Assembly: GCA_914767715.1 (NCBI GenBank)
Contig: OU612075.1
Coordinates: 22,382,001 to 22,446,000, forward strand
Length of the DNA: 64,000 nt
Origin: Membranipora membranacea
Taxonomy: Eukaryota > Bryozoa > Gymnolaemata > Cheilostomatida > Membraniporidae
Direction: 5' to 3'
In this document: positions 37,021 through 50,900 of the stretch, in pieces
Numbering within the stretch: position 1 is the stretch's first letter
Layout of the letters: every line of letters starts with the position of its first letter
The notes under the pieces: generated by a model
Seen by the model: the letters and a program-made list of their open reading frames with translations, nothing else
Databases searched by the model: none
What the model was told of the DNA's origin: nothing
Position numbers and translations under genes: made by a program

Positions 37021-37104
37021 CTGGTACTGGTACTGGTACTGGTACTGGTACTGGTACTGGTACTGGTACTGGTACTGGTACTGGTACTGGTACTGGTACT
37101 GGTA
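37021..37104. repeat. (CTGGTA)14 hexanucleotide repeat
   Basis: Fourteen uninterrupted copies, 84 bp. Being a multiple of three it opens frames on both strands (Thr-Gly or Val-Pro repeats), but there is no supporting start, splice site or flanking coding character. Confidence 0.92.
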
Positions 37105-40062
37105 GTAACACAGACCTTCCTGTTATATCACCCACCCCAAATGGATCACTGGTCCGACATATTCAGAGGTATGTCTATATCACCATTATTATTATAGAGT
37201 CTACAGCTGGATTTTATTGCATTTAACAGAATATTATTATGGCATATGCATGGTTTGTGTTTGGTGGATGGATATTATGTACATCAATTATATCTGCCTA
37301 CTGCCAGTGTTTGATTTTTACACCCATATCACGACCAGGATGTTTTGTATGATCAATAATGTGATTCATTTGTTGGCCTGACACATCATCGTGGCTTTTT
37401 TTGGGGTAAATAGAGGAGGACTGATTGAGGATTTCACCCTTTATCTTGTTTATGTTGTATGACTAGGATTTATAAGACAGTGTGTTTTCCACTCCTATAG
37501 TATGCTGATGATACCAGCATTTTATTAGTCATGATCCGAAGCTGTACTTTGAATTCTTAGTATTATTATACTGATGATGGTCATGAGACTATTCAGCGTG
37601 TTGTGGCGTATGAATTGTGTGGTTGATATAGAATTTCGGTGATGGTGTTTGTTCATACCTCGGAATGCCACCTGATTCAAGCTCGTTAAGCCATTTCTCG
37701 AAAACAAATTTTGTACTGATGTCTTGTCATATGATTGAAGTTTCATTGCTGAGAAGCAGCAGCGGGTTTAGCGTCAGACGTTGTAAGACAATCCGCTTGT
37801 TAATTACATGAGTTTGTACTACACTGGATTGATTGACACCAGTAGGATACAATAAGAGTTTGAGGCGCTGCCGGTATTACTCCTTACTGTTACACTGACC
37901 TAATCTTATTAGTATCTGTATACACTAGGTATCTTACTGACTGATTCTCGCCCAGGGGTGATCGGATAAAGATTTTTTCACTCTCAGATTTCCTGAACGC
38001 CACCTAAGCTGTGAGCAGATCAGAGAAGTTTAAACCCAAACTTCACTTCCACCTTTAATTTGAATCCACTTTAATAATTAATCTGTCATGCACATTGAGT
38101 ATTGAATCATAGTTGACTGATTGTTACGATGTTGGTTTCCTCTTGAGAGTCGTGGATAGAAGCAGCAACACACCATTTGGGACATTACAGTAGTGCCTGA
38201 CATATTGTATCACCTCTCCCACATTCTCTGCCTCACACTATTAGCCTTTCAATCTAAATTATTTATTTTTTCTGTGGTTGTGATTTTCTAATTTTCCTCT
38301 TGCTTGAGGCCAAGTTGTTATCCCTGGATTGTTTTTCTCTTGCTATCTATGTAATAGAAGTCTTTTTCCTTGATCAGACTAATTACTGTGAGTTTGTTTC
38401 CCCTTGTATCTGCTGCTGCAGGCTGCCAGCCAGTGATAAACATTGATTACAGTTACATTACTGGACTTGAGGCGCTGCCAAGTAATACAACATTAGTTAG
38501 AGCTTGGCAGCTCTAAGATCACAGATTTATAGAGACTTTCTCTCTGCTGATTGGCTGTATCACGCTGCTGATGTTATTTTTCTCATGATATGTTACAGTA
38601 CAGTGGTATCCCTCGACGGAAAGATCTCATGTCTCTGTATCCATCACTTAGATATTTGAGCTCAGATTAGAAGTTTGCTGCCTTCTGTTGCAGACCACCC
38701 CTTACATATGTGTTTGTATCACCGGGACAGAGACTGTCACTTGCCGATTATATGGATTAGGTCAAACCCTTGCTGGCATCACATAAATGGGATCCAATTT
38801 CTGCCATAGTTATCTTGTTGTTGTGAAGAGTTGTCCCACTTTTTACAGTATGTGGACAACTCCTGACCATATTTATAAATATACATGGGTAAAATGCTGA
38901 CGAAAGGTTATAATGCAGTATTTAGCTACCCCATAAAAGTTCTTCCCTGACATTGCAAAGTTGGACATCCTATTGAACCTATGATTTATCTCGGAGTGAA
39001 TGTTAAGGTTATCCAAATAACCTGCAAAGGGCAAGCTATGTTGTTCAAAGGTTGTACAGTAATAACATACTGATGGTGGGGATTGATTAGTAGGTTAGTT
39101 ATGTCACACAATACCCTGGGCAATGGCAGGCAGCGGATAAGTCATGCTGACTGATTTATATTAATTGATAATGAGTGATACCGGAGCAAAGGTGAGATTG
39201 CTTTACAAACAACAGCTTTCCTCACATAAACAAAGTCAGGAAACTTTCCTGTTCTCCGCTAAACGTTTGAGATTTCAACATTTCACTCATTGCTGTAATT
39301 TTGTTACTTGACCAAAAACCATTCAATATATCGGTCAAATCTATCAGACTAGCACATAATAGCTAATATGAATTAATACCATTATTTTTGTTGCCAAAGA
39401 AATTGGGTGGTACCCTTGTCCCCTGCTGAAAGCGTTTTCTCCCTCTATGATAACAGCCATCTTGAGTAACCGTTTTGCTCTGCCTTACTAAAAGTGGGTA
39501 TTGAGAATATCGTGGGTAATGGGTGCCCTGTTTCTTTCCTCCCTAAATCCAATTTTCCGAGGATAAACATCATATCTCTATGTCTGGCCTCAAGGCGTCG
39601 GTTACACCCAATCTTAATCTACTTGTTGCTGAAATCCAAAAAATATTATCCAAAGATGGGATTTTTATTTCTGATAAACAAAACATACCTGATTTTGTGA
39701 AGGGTTCATTTGCCTAAACTGAGGGGAGAGGGGGCAGTCCGACCCGCGTTACCTAGTTTCAGACTATTCCTATAAATGTGTATATTTTTTGCTAAGTGGC
39801 AATTAACAGTTCCAGTACTTACGTTGTTGTATACTAAAGATGAGGTAGATGGTATAATTAGCTGGGCCTCATAAAGCTTAGATCTCGGATCTGCCTAACA
39901 TCAGTGTTTATTGGTTATCTAACAACTTGCGCTCCACTCGTCGATATCTGCAGCAAGCACCTGCAGGAGCTGCCGTAACTCTGACACTGTAAGTGTGAGA
40001 AGCTGTCTGAGAGAGTGAGAATCACTATCAGTGAGAACTAGTCGCTGTCAGTCTATCTGAAG

Positions 40063-40171
40063 ATGGCTAAACTGTACCTAAATCAGATCCGACCTTCCAC
40101 TGACCTTGGATGTCCCTCCTGTGACGGATGCTGCGATGGCTGTAAGGAGAGGTGCACTAATTTATGTAGCT
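40063..40171 (+). CDS. M6 alternative first exon E: Cys-rich N-terminus
   Basis: ATG 40063 (GAAGATGG) opens MAKLYLNQIRPSTDLGCPSC and DGCCDGCKERCTNLCS, and ends in phase 1 at AGC T|GTAAGT, a consensus donor. Eight cysteines fall in the last 21 residues, directly before DYRVGSCYHC of the core. Vertebrate PLP/M6 proteins carry S-palmitoylated N-terminal cysteines in this position, so a Cys-rich alternative N-terminus fits the family. Palmitoylation here is inference. Confidence 0.6.
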
Positions 40172-42034
40172 GTAAGTTTTCTGATGCAGTGGAGGAAAGA
40201 CTGTTTTAGAGTTTGTTCCTGTTTTATTTTCTCGCTACGTTCATACCATTGTCGTGATTTTTGTTTGGTGTACAGACAACCCCTTTCCAGTCTGTCTTTT
40301 TAAATACAGTAGTCTTTGCTCTCATACCACCTTTGACAGTCTATAGAAGATCTGATATTATGTTGGAGTTGGTGGACTGCATGTTTTCTTCAGGCGTAAA
40401 GTTTAATTTAGAAAAAAACACATTCACTCTACTTTGGGTTGGTCATCAAGGATATAATTATCGGTTTAGAGAAGAGACTTAGTACAGTTTGGTTTCCGTC
40501 GTAGTCATACGGAGTGATGGTCCTGGGATTTAGAATGCTTTCACTCCGCGCCATCATTGGCAAGCAGACAGTAGATATCAATAATGAAACATCCTGTCTA
40601 AACAAAGCCTATATAAGCTGTATAGTGATTATTGTTGTATTTAGCTGCCATTGCTGCCTCACATCTGTTTTTTATCAACTCTTGTCATCTTATTACATCA
40701 TCAATCAGCGTCTTACTGACCAGTCTAACAGGCCACACAGTAGGAGAGGCTTAGTGTGACTAGTCTGCCGTCCCCTTTAGCTGTGTGTGGCTGGTGTTGT
40801 GGTCAGCGTTAGCTCTATAGCGAGGGTTTTGACCACTGAGTAGAGCAGAGTGTACAGTCATACTCGGATATACTGGACCGGTGCATTACATAAAAATCGG
40901 TCTCTGGATCTAATTCGGCTTCGATTTACTTAAATTCATCTCAGTATTTGACTGGGCACTAAAAAGCTAGGATTCCTTTTTCCAGATAGTGAAAGACAAA
41001 ACCAAGCTTCACACAATGATTTGTAAGTTGCGTCCTCAATTTAATCGATAGAATATAAGGATGTAAGTAATGTTACAGCCACGATGTACATAGTTTGTTT
41101 TTTTGTTGAAGCGATTACGCATTCTGCCAAGTTTCTGTTTGGCACATGATTTCATAGGATATCTCGGAATCTTTCCTAATTGCCAGACCTAGTTGATTAT
41201 TTGTGTTGCTGCTGCTCTGCTGCTTGGGTCAGCAAAGCTGCTGCCGTTGGGATGTTTGATTTTTTAAATTAGTTAATGAGCTCAGTGAAACCAAACAAAT
41301 TATGTTTATGATATTGATAGCCTAGATGACTATTGCCTGTTCTTCAGCTTAGAATTTGAGCTTGGTGTTGTTTTTCTGCAAGGTGTAATTCTCAAGAGTT
41401 ATATTGAATGAAAGTTATTATACTATACATAGCAGCAGTTTAGCTTTACAAAGTAATGCCAGTGTATGTAATGTGAATATTTGCGAGGCTTTTGAATGGA
41501 TTCACTTTGCTAAAGCACTCATTATTATACAAGGTAGCCTATAAGTGAACCTATAGAACTATGGGCAAATATTGTGTTTAGGTTATCGATGCCTTGAAGC
41601 TCAATAAGTAAGGAGCTAACAAGGTTAGCCAGTTCATACATTCAGGCTAAACAGCTACTTGAAATCACTGCTGGGCGTATCAGTATAATACTATAACTAC
41701 TCTACAACTGCTTCTGTATAATTCATCTTCAGTACAAATACATGCACAGATTGCACATCACTAATCTACAGCAGCTCACTTGTACATGTAGTTGATTTGA
41801 TGCTAATTTGTTTCGGATTGCTCAGTGAGGTTGAGCTATTATCTACGTAGTTCATATGAAAACAGTATCTAAAGCTGATTAAAAGCAGCTTCACTCACAC
41901 AGTTTAGATCCACAGAATGTTTTTTAAATAAACGTTCTTCTGTTATGCGGAGTTGAAGCTGCCTAAGAGGATTTATTTCTTACGTCTGTACTTTGGACGA
42001 CGTTGTGTCATATTTAGTGAGGAGGAAGAGAGCG

Positions 42035-42050
42035 ATGGTGTCCTTACATG
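42035..42050 (+). CDS. Possible M6 first exon F: MVSLH
   Basis: GCGATGGTGTCCTTACATG is followed by GTAAGA: five codons plus one base, phase 1. Joined to the core it would read MVSLH-A-DYRVG. Kozak context and donor are both good. The small size makes chance a real alternative. Confidence 0.28.
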
Positions 42051-43458
42051 GTAAGATTCTATCTAGTGACTATCTTCACTTGTACCTCAGACCACCTGCT
42101 GAGTGTGGGTATATAATAACTCTATGGTGTAGGTACTGTTTGCTGAGTGAGGGTACTGTTACTGAGTTTGGGTTTTGTATAGATGAGATCCAGATCCCAT
42201 CAGTGTTATCTCTGTGGAAGGAAATATCTTTATTCTGACATTAAGCAGGGCCCAGCATAACTACTAATACAGTAGACTCTAACTAAGACTCTAACGATAC
42301 AAGACTTCAGCTGGTCACTAGCCTCACAGACAATATAACTTAGGATCTAAGGAGCAGCTAAAAGGGTACATCGCTGCAGCTTTTATTGATTCTGTTTGTT
42401 TGAAGTCAGTCATGTCTTAGACTGCTACTGTGATCAGGAACAATCTCTTAGATGAAATCAGGGATGATGTGGGTGGACCTTTTGTAAATAAAACATTGGA
42501 ATGTGCGGACATTAGTTAGTGAATCATGTTAGGCAGCAGCTGGGGGTGTGAGATTAGCTGGGGTCAGCTGTGTACAATGTGTTGTCGGGTCAAATCTGAC
42601 TAAGTTATACTAGTGTGTGTAAATATGTGCTGAGATAGGAGATTATTCAGCTGGAGTTGACTGATTGCAGATTGCAGGCCTATTTATGGTCTATCAGTCT
42701 ATCTCTCCTCCATACTGGGTCTTGTTACCCACAGCTCTCAGAGACTGTATATTTCACACTCTTGTGTCTAGTCATCGTAATATACAAGCGTTCTGTCATC
42801 TCTCGGAGATTAGGAGTTTGATTCAAGTTGCTCAAGTATAATAAGGATGCCACTGCTGTTATTTAATACCCAGGTGTCAGCTAATTAAAATTGTCCACTG
42901 ATATCTACTATTGCCATAATATAATTATCTGTGATTTATAATGAGAAGAATTCTTATCACAGCAAAATTGAAATCCGATATCAAAGCTTTCAAACAATTT
43001 ATAGCATCTGCAACAAGACGATGCTGCGCATTAATTCATGCTGTTGGTGGATGATGCACTTTGAATAGTCAGCGCATTGAAGGGGTTGTGGTGCTCTTTA
43101 CGCTGCCGATTCATCACCACAGAGTATGCTGACCCAGATTATTAAATGTAATTAAAATGTCATTTAAATCATGTCAGGAGTTTCCATCAATTTCACTGTT
43201 TATATGAGAAAAGCAGTAACTTGTCACGTGACTGCTGGGGTTTGTGGCCGTTGAGGCCGTTGAGGCTGCCGCAGCAAGTCTTAAGTTACCTGCATTAACC
43301 TCAGTCAATTTATGATATAGTAGCTTGCGTCACATAGTTCCACTAAATATTTCTCCTCCGTGTGACATCATCAAATCGCTTTAACCTGTTTGTGAAGCTC
43401 TTACTCGTTTGTGACACTCTGACTTGTTTGTGACATTATATTATTTACTCTATTACAG

Positions 43459-46400
43459 CTGATTACAGAGTGGGCTCGTGCTATCACTGCCTGATTAATA
43501 TACCCCCGGGCAGCCTCGTCGCCTGGATATTCAGCTTCATAGCAGTCATCGGCTGGGCGACATCAACATGGATGGGCCTCGACTCGGGGAAGGAACTGCT
43601 CAAATGGATTCAATCGTAAGTGGTGCTCTTTCCTAGATTGTATGCATCAACAGTGTTTCATTCGCCCTGATATGCAGAGGCAGACAATGTGTGTTATTGT
43701 GAGCACCCAAACAAAACCTGGTGCTGGTCTAAAAGCGTCTTTGATAATTTGTTCAGTAAACTTGCGGAGAGAATATGAGTCTTGTTTGATGTTTTGACTG
43801 TAAGTTAGAGATGGCACATATCATCTACATGTCACCGATAATCAGCCTGATGTCACAACATCACATATCTTCTCATGATCTGCAGTGATTGTGCAATATT
43901 CTGTGTTTACTTACTCAGAGGCTGTGCTAGATACTTCCTTGACTGAAATCATTCTGTAATCATCCTAATATGAGGCATACAATTTCCAAAATTTGGCTTA
44001 GTGTACGGTTTTAGTGGCATGGCCAAACTTGGTCAAAGAGTCTTAGATAAGGCAACTCCTGCTCGCCATCAAATATTTAATATAAATTATGGCCAAACTA
44101 TCAAGTTGAGTGTATCCATAACCATAAATCCGTAAACTTCCAGGAATTATCAGGACAGAGTAATATCATAAGATTTATTATTGATATACTGATTGTGGAA
44201 TGCACATGGAAATACCCCATTATCTCCCTCTGTTTTTTGGTTGAAGATATCACATTGTATACTGTTTCTAACTTATAGGGGTGAGGAGGACTTATATTAT
44301 GATGAGATAGCTCTAATAGCTGTAGCTCTCTCCACTGTACTGATGACTGTAATATTCCTAATAATCGCCACGTTCTCCTCACAAAAGATGAGCAGATACT
44401 CCTTCTCTAGCAGTAAGAAGAACACATTTGGATACTGTCTCTCTATCACTGTAAGTAGTGATCACATAGTGTGTCACATGACCAATACTCATCATCATCT
44501 TAGTATCCATAGCGAGACTTTAGTTAACCCTCCTTTGAGGTCTGTTGGTTTGCCAGATTGAGATCTGACTTGTCCTGAAAATATGATGTCATTATGTCAA
44601 GTGTAGTACTTTAATCATGGTGTTATCACAGAGTATGATATTTATCCTTACTCTGTTGGGATATGGTATATCAATTAAACTAAAATGTTGATGTTAATGT
44701 GATGATAATATGAGTATAGTGTATAATTTTGTCAGCAATTCCAGTGTCAATGTTGGAATTGTAATAAATTGACATAGCTATGGTAAGCCAACCGAGAGCA
44801 AGAACTCCCGACTCTTAGATGTAGGACATTGTGGATTGTGAACTCCTCACCTGACATACCGCTATCGATCTATTTCCCTTCACTATGTCCGTATGATTAG
44901 ATATAATTGCCTCTGGAGATAGTAGAGTAGATAGATATGCAGTACGTTACGATAATGTACCTAACATGGAATCACTGATATGATGAAGGATTGGCTTAGA
45001 TAATTTGAGTAATTAAAACAGCCTACACATTCGCTCTAAATCTAGAGTTATGTAGACTTTTCATAACATAATTTATAGTATATCGATTTATGTGAGTTAT
45101 GCCCCTATAGGTTCCTTCCGCTGCCTCTCAATAAATAATTACAAATTCCTTAAAAAACTGCATACCACTGTGTACTATGACCAAAACCCTTTTTCTCCCG
45201 AAAGGAAGTGGCTAGATCACACCACTGTCAAATCAAGTTAAGACATGAGTATAGTCATTGTCACCAAAAGTAACTTTATTTCAGGTCTCTGAAAAAGATC
45301 AGTGCTTTGGAATGTATATTATTGTTGGACCAGAGGGTCAAAATTCAAAATCCACTCGGGTATAGTTTTAACCAGATCCATCCTGTCAAAAGTACAAATA
45401 AACACAAGAGATGAGCTGCTGCTGCTGATAAGACACTCATTGTATTCCTTGTTTTCTGACAGATGAATGTTACAACAGCTAATATTCAGCTGATATTATT
45501 GACATTGTTGGTATTGTTTTATTGTAATAACAGAATCAGTCTACCAGTGCTGAAAGATGATCCAGACAGTAAATTTTAATTGAGCTGTCCGAATCATGCC
45601 ATACCGCATACCAGTACCTCAACTTTTCAACCTCTAAGATACATGCACAGTTTTCTTGTGTAACATTCTTTGAAGCTAAATTTCCCTTGAGCAGTATAAT
45701 GTGCTCACACATATCTGAGGGGTGACTGAACCTTATCTGTTGTATGTTTATACAGGTTGTGGTGATGTGTTTTATAGCCGTGTTATTCTGGACAGGTATC
45801 GTCGGTATTACTATGATACCAGTAGCAGCGCTCTCTGTTATACACATACTCGTCGGCAACGACATGAACTGTATTCACCTACAGAGCTATGGTATGTAAA
45901 CAAAGTTTGAACTACTAGTCTTAACTACACCTGATTATTATTTTTCTACATAACCATGTTTTCAAGGTTAGGTAGTTTTCAGTCGTTGGTTAGCTAACAC
46001 TAGTTTATTTTTACTCCCGTTGCAAAGTGCCGTCTACATAGAACCAATAATGATCAAACTTACCTCCAAAAATAGAAGTTGTCATGTCACACACGTTAAA
46101 GAGACAACTCCATACATAAAAAGTGATGCTACTGGTAAATTTCATTGAGTAAAATTTTCAGTGAGAGTTTAATTACATAACATATGATTTATTTCGGACA
46201 AAAGAAATCTGCACTGGGCCATATGATAACTTATGAAATCAAGATGACCTAAGCTGAACTTGTCAAGGCCCTGCTAATTACTGATATCGATCATAATACT
46301 AGTAGTAAGATGGGCACTTTTATTGTTTTAACATATGATAATAATCAAATACTGCTAACAATATAGGATGTAGATATTAGCCTTAGCTCCACATTGTACT

Positions 46401-47919
46401 GATATATTTTTATGCTTATGTGTTAGGAGTAGGGATTGGCTTGTCTATGACGACCCGCGGGTCTGCGCTCATAGCCTCATCCTCTGTCACACAAAGCACT
46501 ACTGCTGCACTAACCACAAGCAGCAGTATAAACACCACTATCTCAGATATAATGACATCGATCACTACTCCATCAACGTCAACTTTGCCACAAAGTAAAC
46601 TTTGGTGTTGTGATTTCAATTTCATTTTAGTTGATTTGGCTTCGAGAATCCCCCATAAAAACTGCTTCAATAATAGTCTAATAGAAACTGACCTCTGACT
46701 TGTGTGACATTGTGACCTTGTCTTGTTTGATGTTGTGCTTTCTTGTTGATACAAGTTGCTTTGAACTCATCTGTGAGACTTCCAAAGAAAAACTTGGGTG
46801 TATTTCTCTAGGTTATTTACTGACCCCTTTTTTCATTTCACTTATATAATGCTAGCATCGCCTGCTCTATTCACAAAACTAAATACTGACAAGGTATCAC
46901 ACGATCGATCGACTGTAGACTCGTTATAATCGTTATAGTGGACACACACTTATTTTCTTCACTGAGTATGACAATCCGTTGCCATACCATCTTGCATTGC
47001 CTAAATAAATCCAATGATAAAGATATCATGTCCAAATATGTGTCCAATATTCCTTCATTCCCCCATAACATACCGTTATCAAAGATACATGGCCATTATT
47101 TACCTTTATTACCGACTCCTGTTTCTCTAAATCGTGATTATCTGCAGTTTGAATACAGAATGTGTCCTTACGTGTTCTCATCTTGCTGTCTGTCTTGAAT
47201 TTCAGGTGTAGGAATGATCACCAACGCAACTACAATGGCTGCAGCGGCTAACGGCAGCGCTGGTGTCGGGTCAGAACTGCTCTGCGCCGGAGACCTGGAT
47301 AAGTGGATGGCGGAGGCCTGGAGGACCCTTGTACCGATGCTCATCAGCCTCGCCTTCGCTGTATTCATAGAGGCATGCCTGGTATGCTATATTAGTGATC
47401 AAATTTAGAGCAGCCCTTTCCTATGTGGTGGTTCCATCTGTTGTTTTGTAACCATCTAGAACACAAACTTAGCTATCCCTTACTGCCTGACATCTTTATC
47501 TATTCTTATGTTGATAGAAAGCAGGAGGTGGCTTTGCTGTCTTGCTTAAATCAAAATAAGATATTTTATTTCACGACCTACGATCAATACTGTCCTATAA
47601 ACAATAACACTAGTCTTGGTTGTCAGTGGGAAGGTCACAGACTGAATTCATGGTGCAGTTATAAATATAGTCTTACTTTACTTTTACTTGTATTATTTTA
47701 CTTGTATTATTTTACTTGTATTATTATACTTATATTATCTTACAGCTTGGTTTCCTGGTAGCAGCCAGTAGTAACGCACGTCATCTCAAAGAGAGAATGG
47801 AGTACATGAACGATTCATATCAGTACAGCGCTGACAATATTAATGGAAACGTAAAACCAGTAACACAGGATAACAAGACCTCGCCGCACAATAATAATCA
47901 GTCTGACACACAAATATGA
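43459..47919 (+). CDS. M6/PLP-family four-helix proteolipid, common exons
   Basis: Exons: 43459-43615, 44279-44450, 45756-45891, 46427-46594 (cassette), 47206-47381, 47746-47919; all GT/AG and in phase. With a phase-1 first exon the core gives about 327 residues, or about 271 without the cassette; vertebrate M6 is about 280. Order: juxtamembrane GSCYHCLINIPPGSLVAWIF (compare the Cys-rich, 'IPYASLIA' start of M6/PLP), TM1; EIALIAVALSTVLMTVIFLI, TM2; cytosolic loop ending NTFGYCLSIT; TM3 VVVMCFIAVLFWTGIVGITM; extracellular loop with Cys in NDMNCIHL and ELLCAGDLDKW; TM4 LVPMLISLAFAVFIEACL plus LGFLVAASS; polar C-tail ending SDTQI. M6 proteins act at the plasma membrane in neuronal and epithelial morphogenesis. 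The family call rests on topology plus motif resemblance. Confidence 0.75.
46427..46594 (+). CDS. M6 cassette exon: Thr/Ser-rich extracellular insert
   Basis: The exon is 168 bp (56 codons), phase 1 at both ends, so skipping it keeps the frame. It encodes GVGIGLSMTTRGSALIASSS then a run of Thr/Ser with one NTT sequon. The constitutive exon at 47206 starts with the near-identical GVGMITNAT, so either exon restores the same junction residues. The donor (CAAA|GTAAAC) is weaker than its neighbours, which fits optional use. Confidence 0.6.
47688..47740 (+). repeat. 14 bp tandem repeat in the last M6 intron's pyrimidine tract
   Basis: About 3.5 copies of TTTTACTTGTATTA run directly into the acceptor TATCTTACAG at 47745, so the branch-point/pyrimidine region itself is repeated. 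Confidence 0.75.
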
Positions 47920-50900
47920 GATATAGAGTCCTCATGGGAATATCTGTGTATACCTAGTCATAGAGACGACCTGCTCGCGACCTCTGAGCAAGCGCCATCT
48001 AGTGTCACTACATGGTCTGCATCTCAAAAGTGGGACAACTCTGTAGAAGTAATTGCTAGCTATATTATGTAAAGCGGTGTAGGCTTATGCCAAAACCTTT
48101 AAAATTTTATGGGTTCATGTTGTTATCAGTGGGTAGTTTGTGGCACTTAACCTCATTTTGCGATTAGGAATTGCCACAAACATCCCATTGACTTCACTTG
48201 ACCCTTTAACCCCATGCTGTCGTTATGGCAGCACCATCTGTGTAATGCGGTCTCATCTCTTGTGGTCATGTCAGCTTTAAACAGAGAATTTTTGTGTGTC
48301 ATTAGTAAGTTTTGGAACTAAGATCTGTGGTGATCTGATAGTGTGGTCCTAATATTGGCGTCGGAGAAACCACGCATTGCTTCTCCCTCTTGCACCAAAA
48401 TCCTAGTCATAATATTACTGTGTATCTTATCAGCCCTAGAGATATTTTGCCATATTTTCTCGTTCTGAGCTCTCCTAGCTCTCTGTGAGCTCAGATAGAA
48501 TGTTGTCCTTGTCGTCTCGCTGCCTCTGCTTGTATTGATCCGCTGCCGCTGCTTCTCTCCCATGAGGATGAAGTGTCACATACTAAGAAGTACTACTCAC
48601 TCTCTCTCGCTCGTTATGCACCCATTAATAGATATACATATTACATATAAAGCCATGTATACATAATACATCAAATGTAGGTTTACTTGGTCTAACTTTG
48701 GTCAGGGTTTTGTTAAGCTCAATATGAAGGAAGGAGTTTAAGTGTCATTGTTGAGTTAGGCCACCAAGTTGGGTGCTTGTGAAACAGACACACGATAAGG
48801 AGCCAAACTCTAAATTCACGGCAGTTTCCAACTTGATATATTTTGCCAAAACAAATTCCTGACCAGAAGTTTACCGATAGAAACTCAGATCAAACGAACA
48901 AGCACTGTAATTTTATTCATTATTGATACTTTGCTGTATAAAGATAACCATCATTTCGCGCATCATGAAAACTAGGTGTAGACAATCAATGATTGAGAAT
49001 GCCCCCATTACGTCACGTCTTGTTACACCATACACCTAGCTTCTCTATTTTGGATGCAATGCAGTTTTCAAGATAAATGTAATTATTAACTAAATTAAGT
49101 CTGGTCGTAAGCAAAAGAATTGTTCAGTATCTTAGATCGATTCTTATAATTAAAATACATATTATATTTTTCTGGTTCATAATATTATATTATGTTTATT
49201 TAGTCTCGTGTCTGAATGTAAAATGGTCATTCTATTATGCTCAGTGTTTTGGGTATCTATGGCGATATATTAGTGACAACACTCAAAGCAAAGTTTATAA
49301 TCTAATGTTCTTCAAGCATTGCAATTGTTTAGTTAAAACAAAATATTTCATGCCATCATTTTGTTACATACACTTTATGCCCGATACTTCATCAGTGTAA
49401 ATGGTCAAAACATTCAAATATTTTTTGGTTTTGTTCTTTTGCACATATATAAGCCCAGTTATAAGCCCAGTACATACTGCTTACAGTCTATGGATATGTA
49501 TGTCTCAATGTTTTTTTATTGTACACAGTCTCATCATCAATAACATATAATTAAATAATTGCAACTTATCGATAAATGTCAAATAGAGCACCACTACCAA
49601 TAATACATATATGTACATCCAATATACTAAACCTTATTTGTGGAAACTGAACATGATACAAGATCAGCATTGATAACTAGAGTGATGACAAGTTTCTGGG
49701 GATCAGTCTGAACATAGTTGATTGATTGGTTTATTTTTCACTGGCATACAAGTAGAACTCAATTCATTAATGCTTCAGTTTCAGCGATCTATCAAGATTC
49801 CCTTTGGAGGATTTTCCTCCACCCTCTTCATTTTTGCGGTCACATGGGACAGTAAGCATGATTGGATATCAATACATGGACATGACCGGTTAGCCTTGGC
49901 TCATTCACGTAACTGTTAGATCAATGAGGGAGTTCATCGGTTAGATCACTATATACTTTTTGTGAAAACAACTCAACCATGTTAGCTAGAAAGGACATCA
50001 TGTCTTATCTCCTCCAAACCAAAAAAAAACAACTGCCCGATTTCACTTATGTATAGTCATGCAAAAACGATGAGAAGACTCTCTAGTGAGGCTTAACGAG
50101 AAAATCATAAGATTCTCAATAATGTTCCTTTGAACATAACTACCAGTCAACAGTTGTTTACAGAAACATTGTTGTAATAAATTCAATTGGGCAAGTTTCT
50201 AAAGAGTTAAAATTTCTGATACCAGTGACAAAATGATGATAATACGAGGAGTTAAAAGCCAATGAAAGGGAGTTATCTATTCTTAGATGAAAGAATTTCA
50301 TGAGCATACAACCCTACAGTTAGAAATGTGTTTATTCCAGTTGTTTATCATTGTTTAACATTTTTATTCAATTTCAATTGGTAGACAGGCTCAGAGGCAT
50401 CATAGCAAAAATAATATAATGCTACATAGTCATGTTATTTGATGTCTCCAATAAAATATTTAGTATGTTTCCCTCGATACAAATGAAACCACAATCCAAA
50501 GTTTTTGGCGTATTCGTTGAAAAAATCGGAAAAAGAAAACTAGGGAACTAAATTCATATAATAGAAAATATATGTCATATATATAAAGAAATATATTAGA
50601 GCAAAATAGAACCGTATGTCATTTTGTTACATGAAAATGACAGTGAATTTAAATTAAATATGACTAGAATAGAGTAAGAGTAACGTTACCTCTCGATGTT
50701 TCACAATGAAGGGCGTCGGGTCACTCAATGGAACGGCCTTCAGACAGTACTAGAGCCGATTTTTATTTGGTATTTGGGAAATACCAACATGTGAGTGACT
50801 GTTAATTTCCAAAGTGCAAATAAATTATCAATTTATAGTCTGAGATTCATGCTATACAACCATTTGTGGACAACCAATCACAGATAGCACAGTCGTATGC

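Noticed and set aside
36950-37226. Open frames on both strands with Val-Pro or Thr-Gly repeats
   Set aside because: They are produced entirely by the (CTGGTA)14 hexanucleotide repeat and have no coding flanks.
44193-44561. 122-codon frame treated as one gene
   Set aside because: Only 44279-44450 is coding (M6 exon 3); the rest is intron read through.
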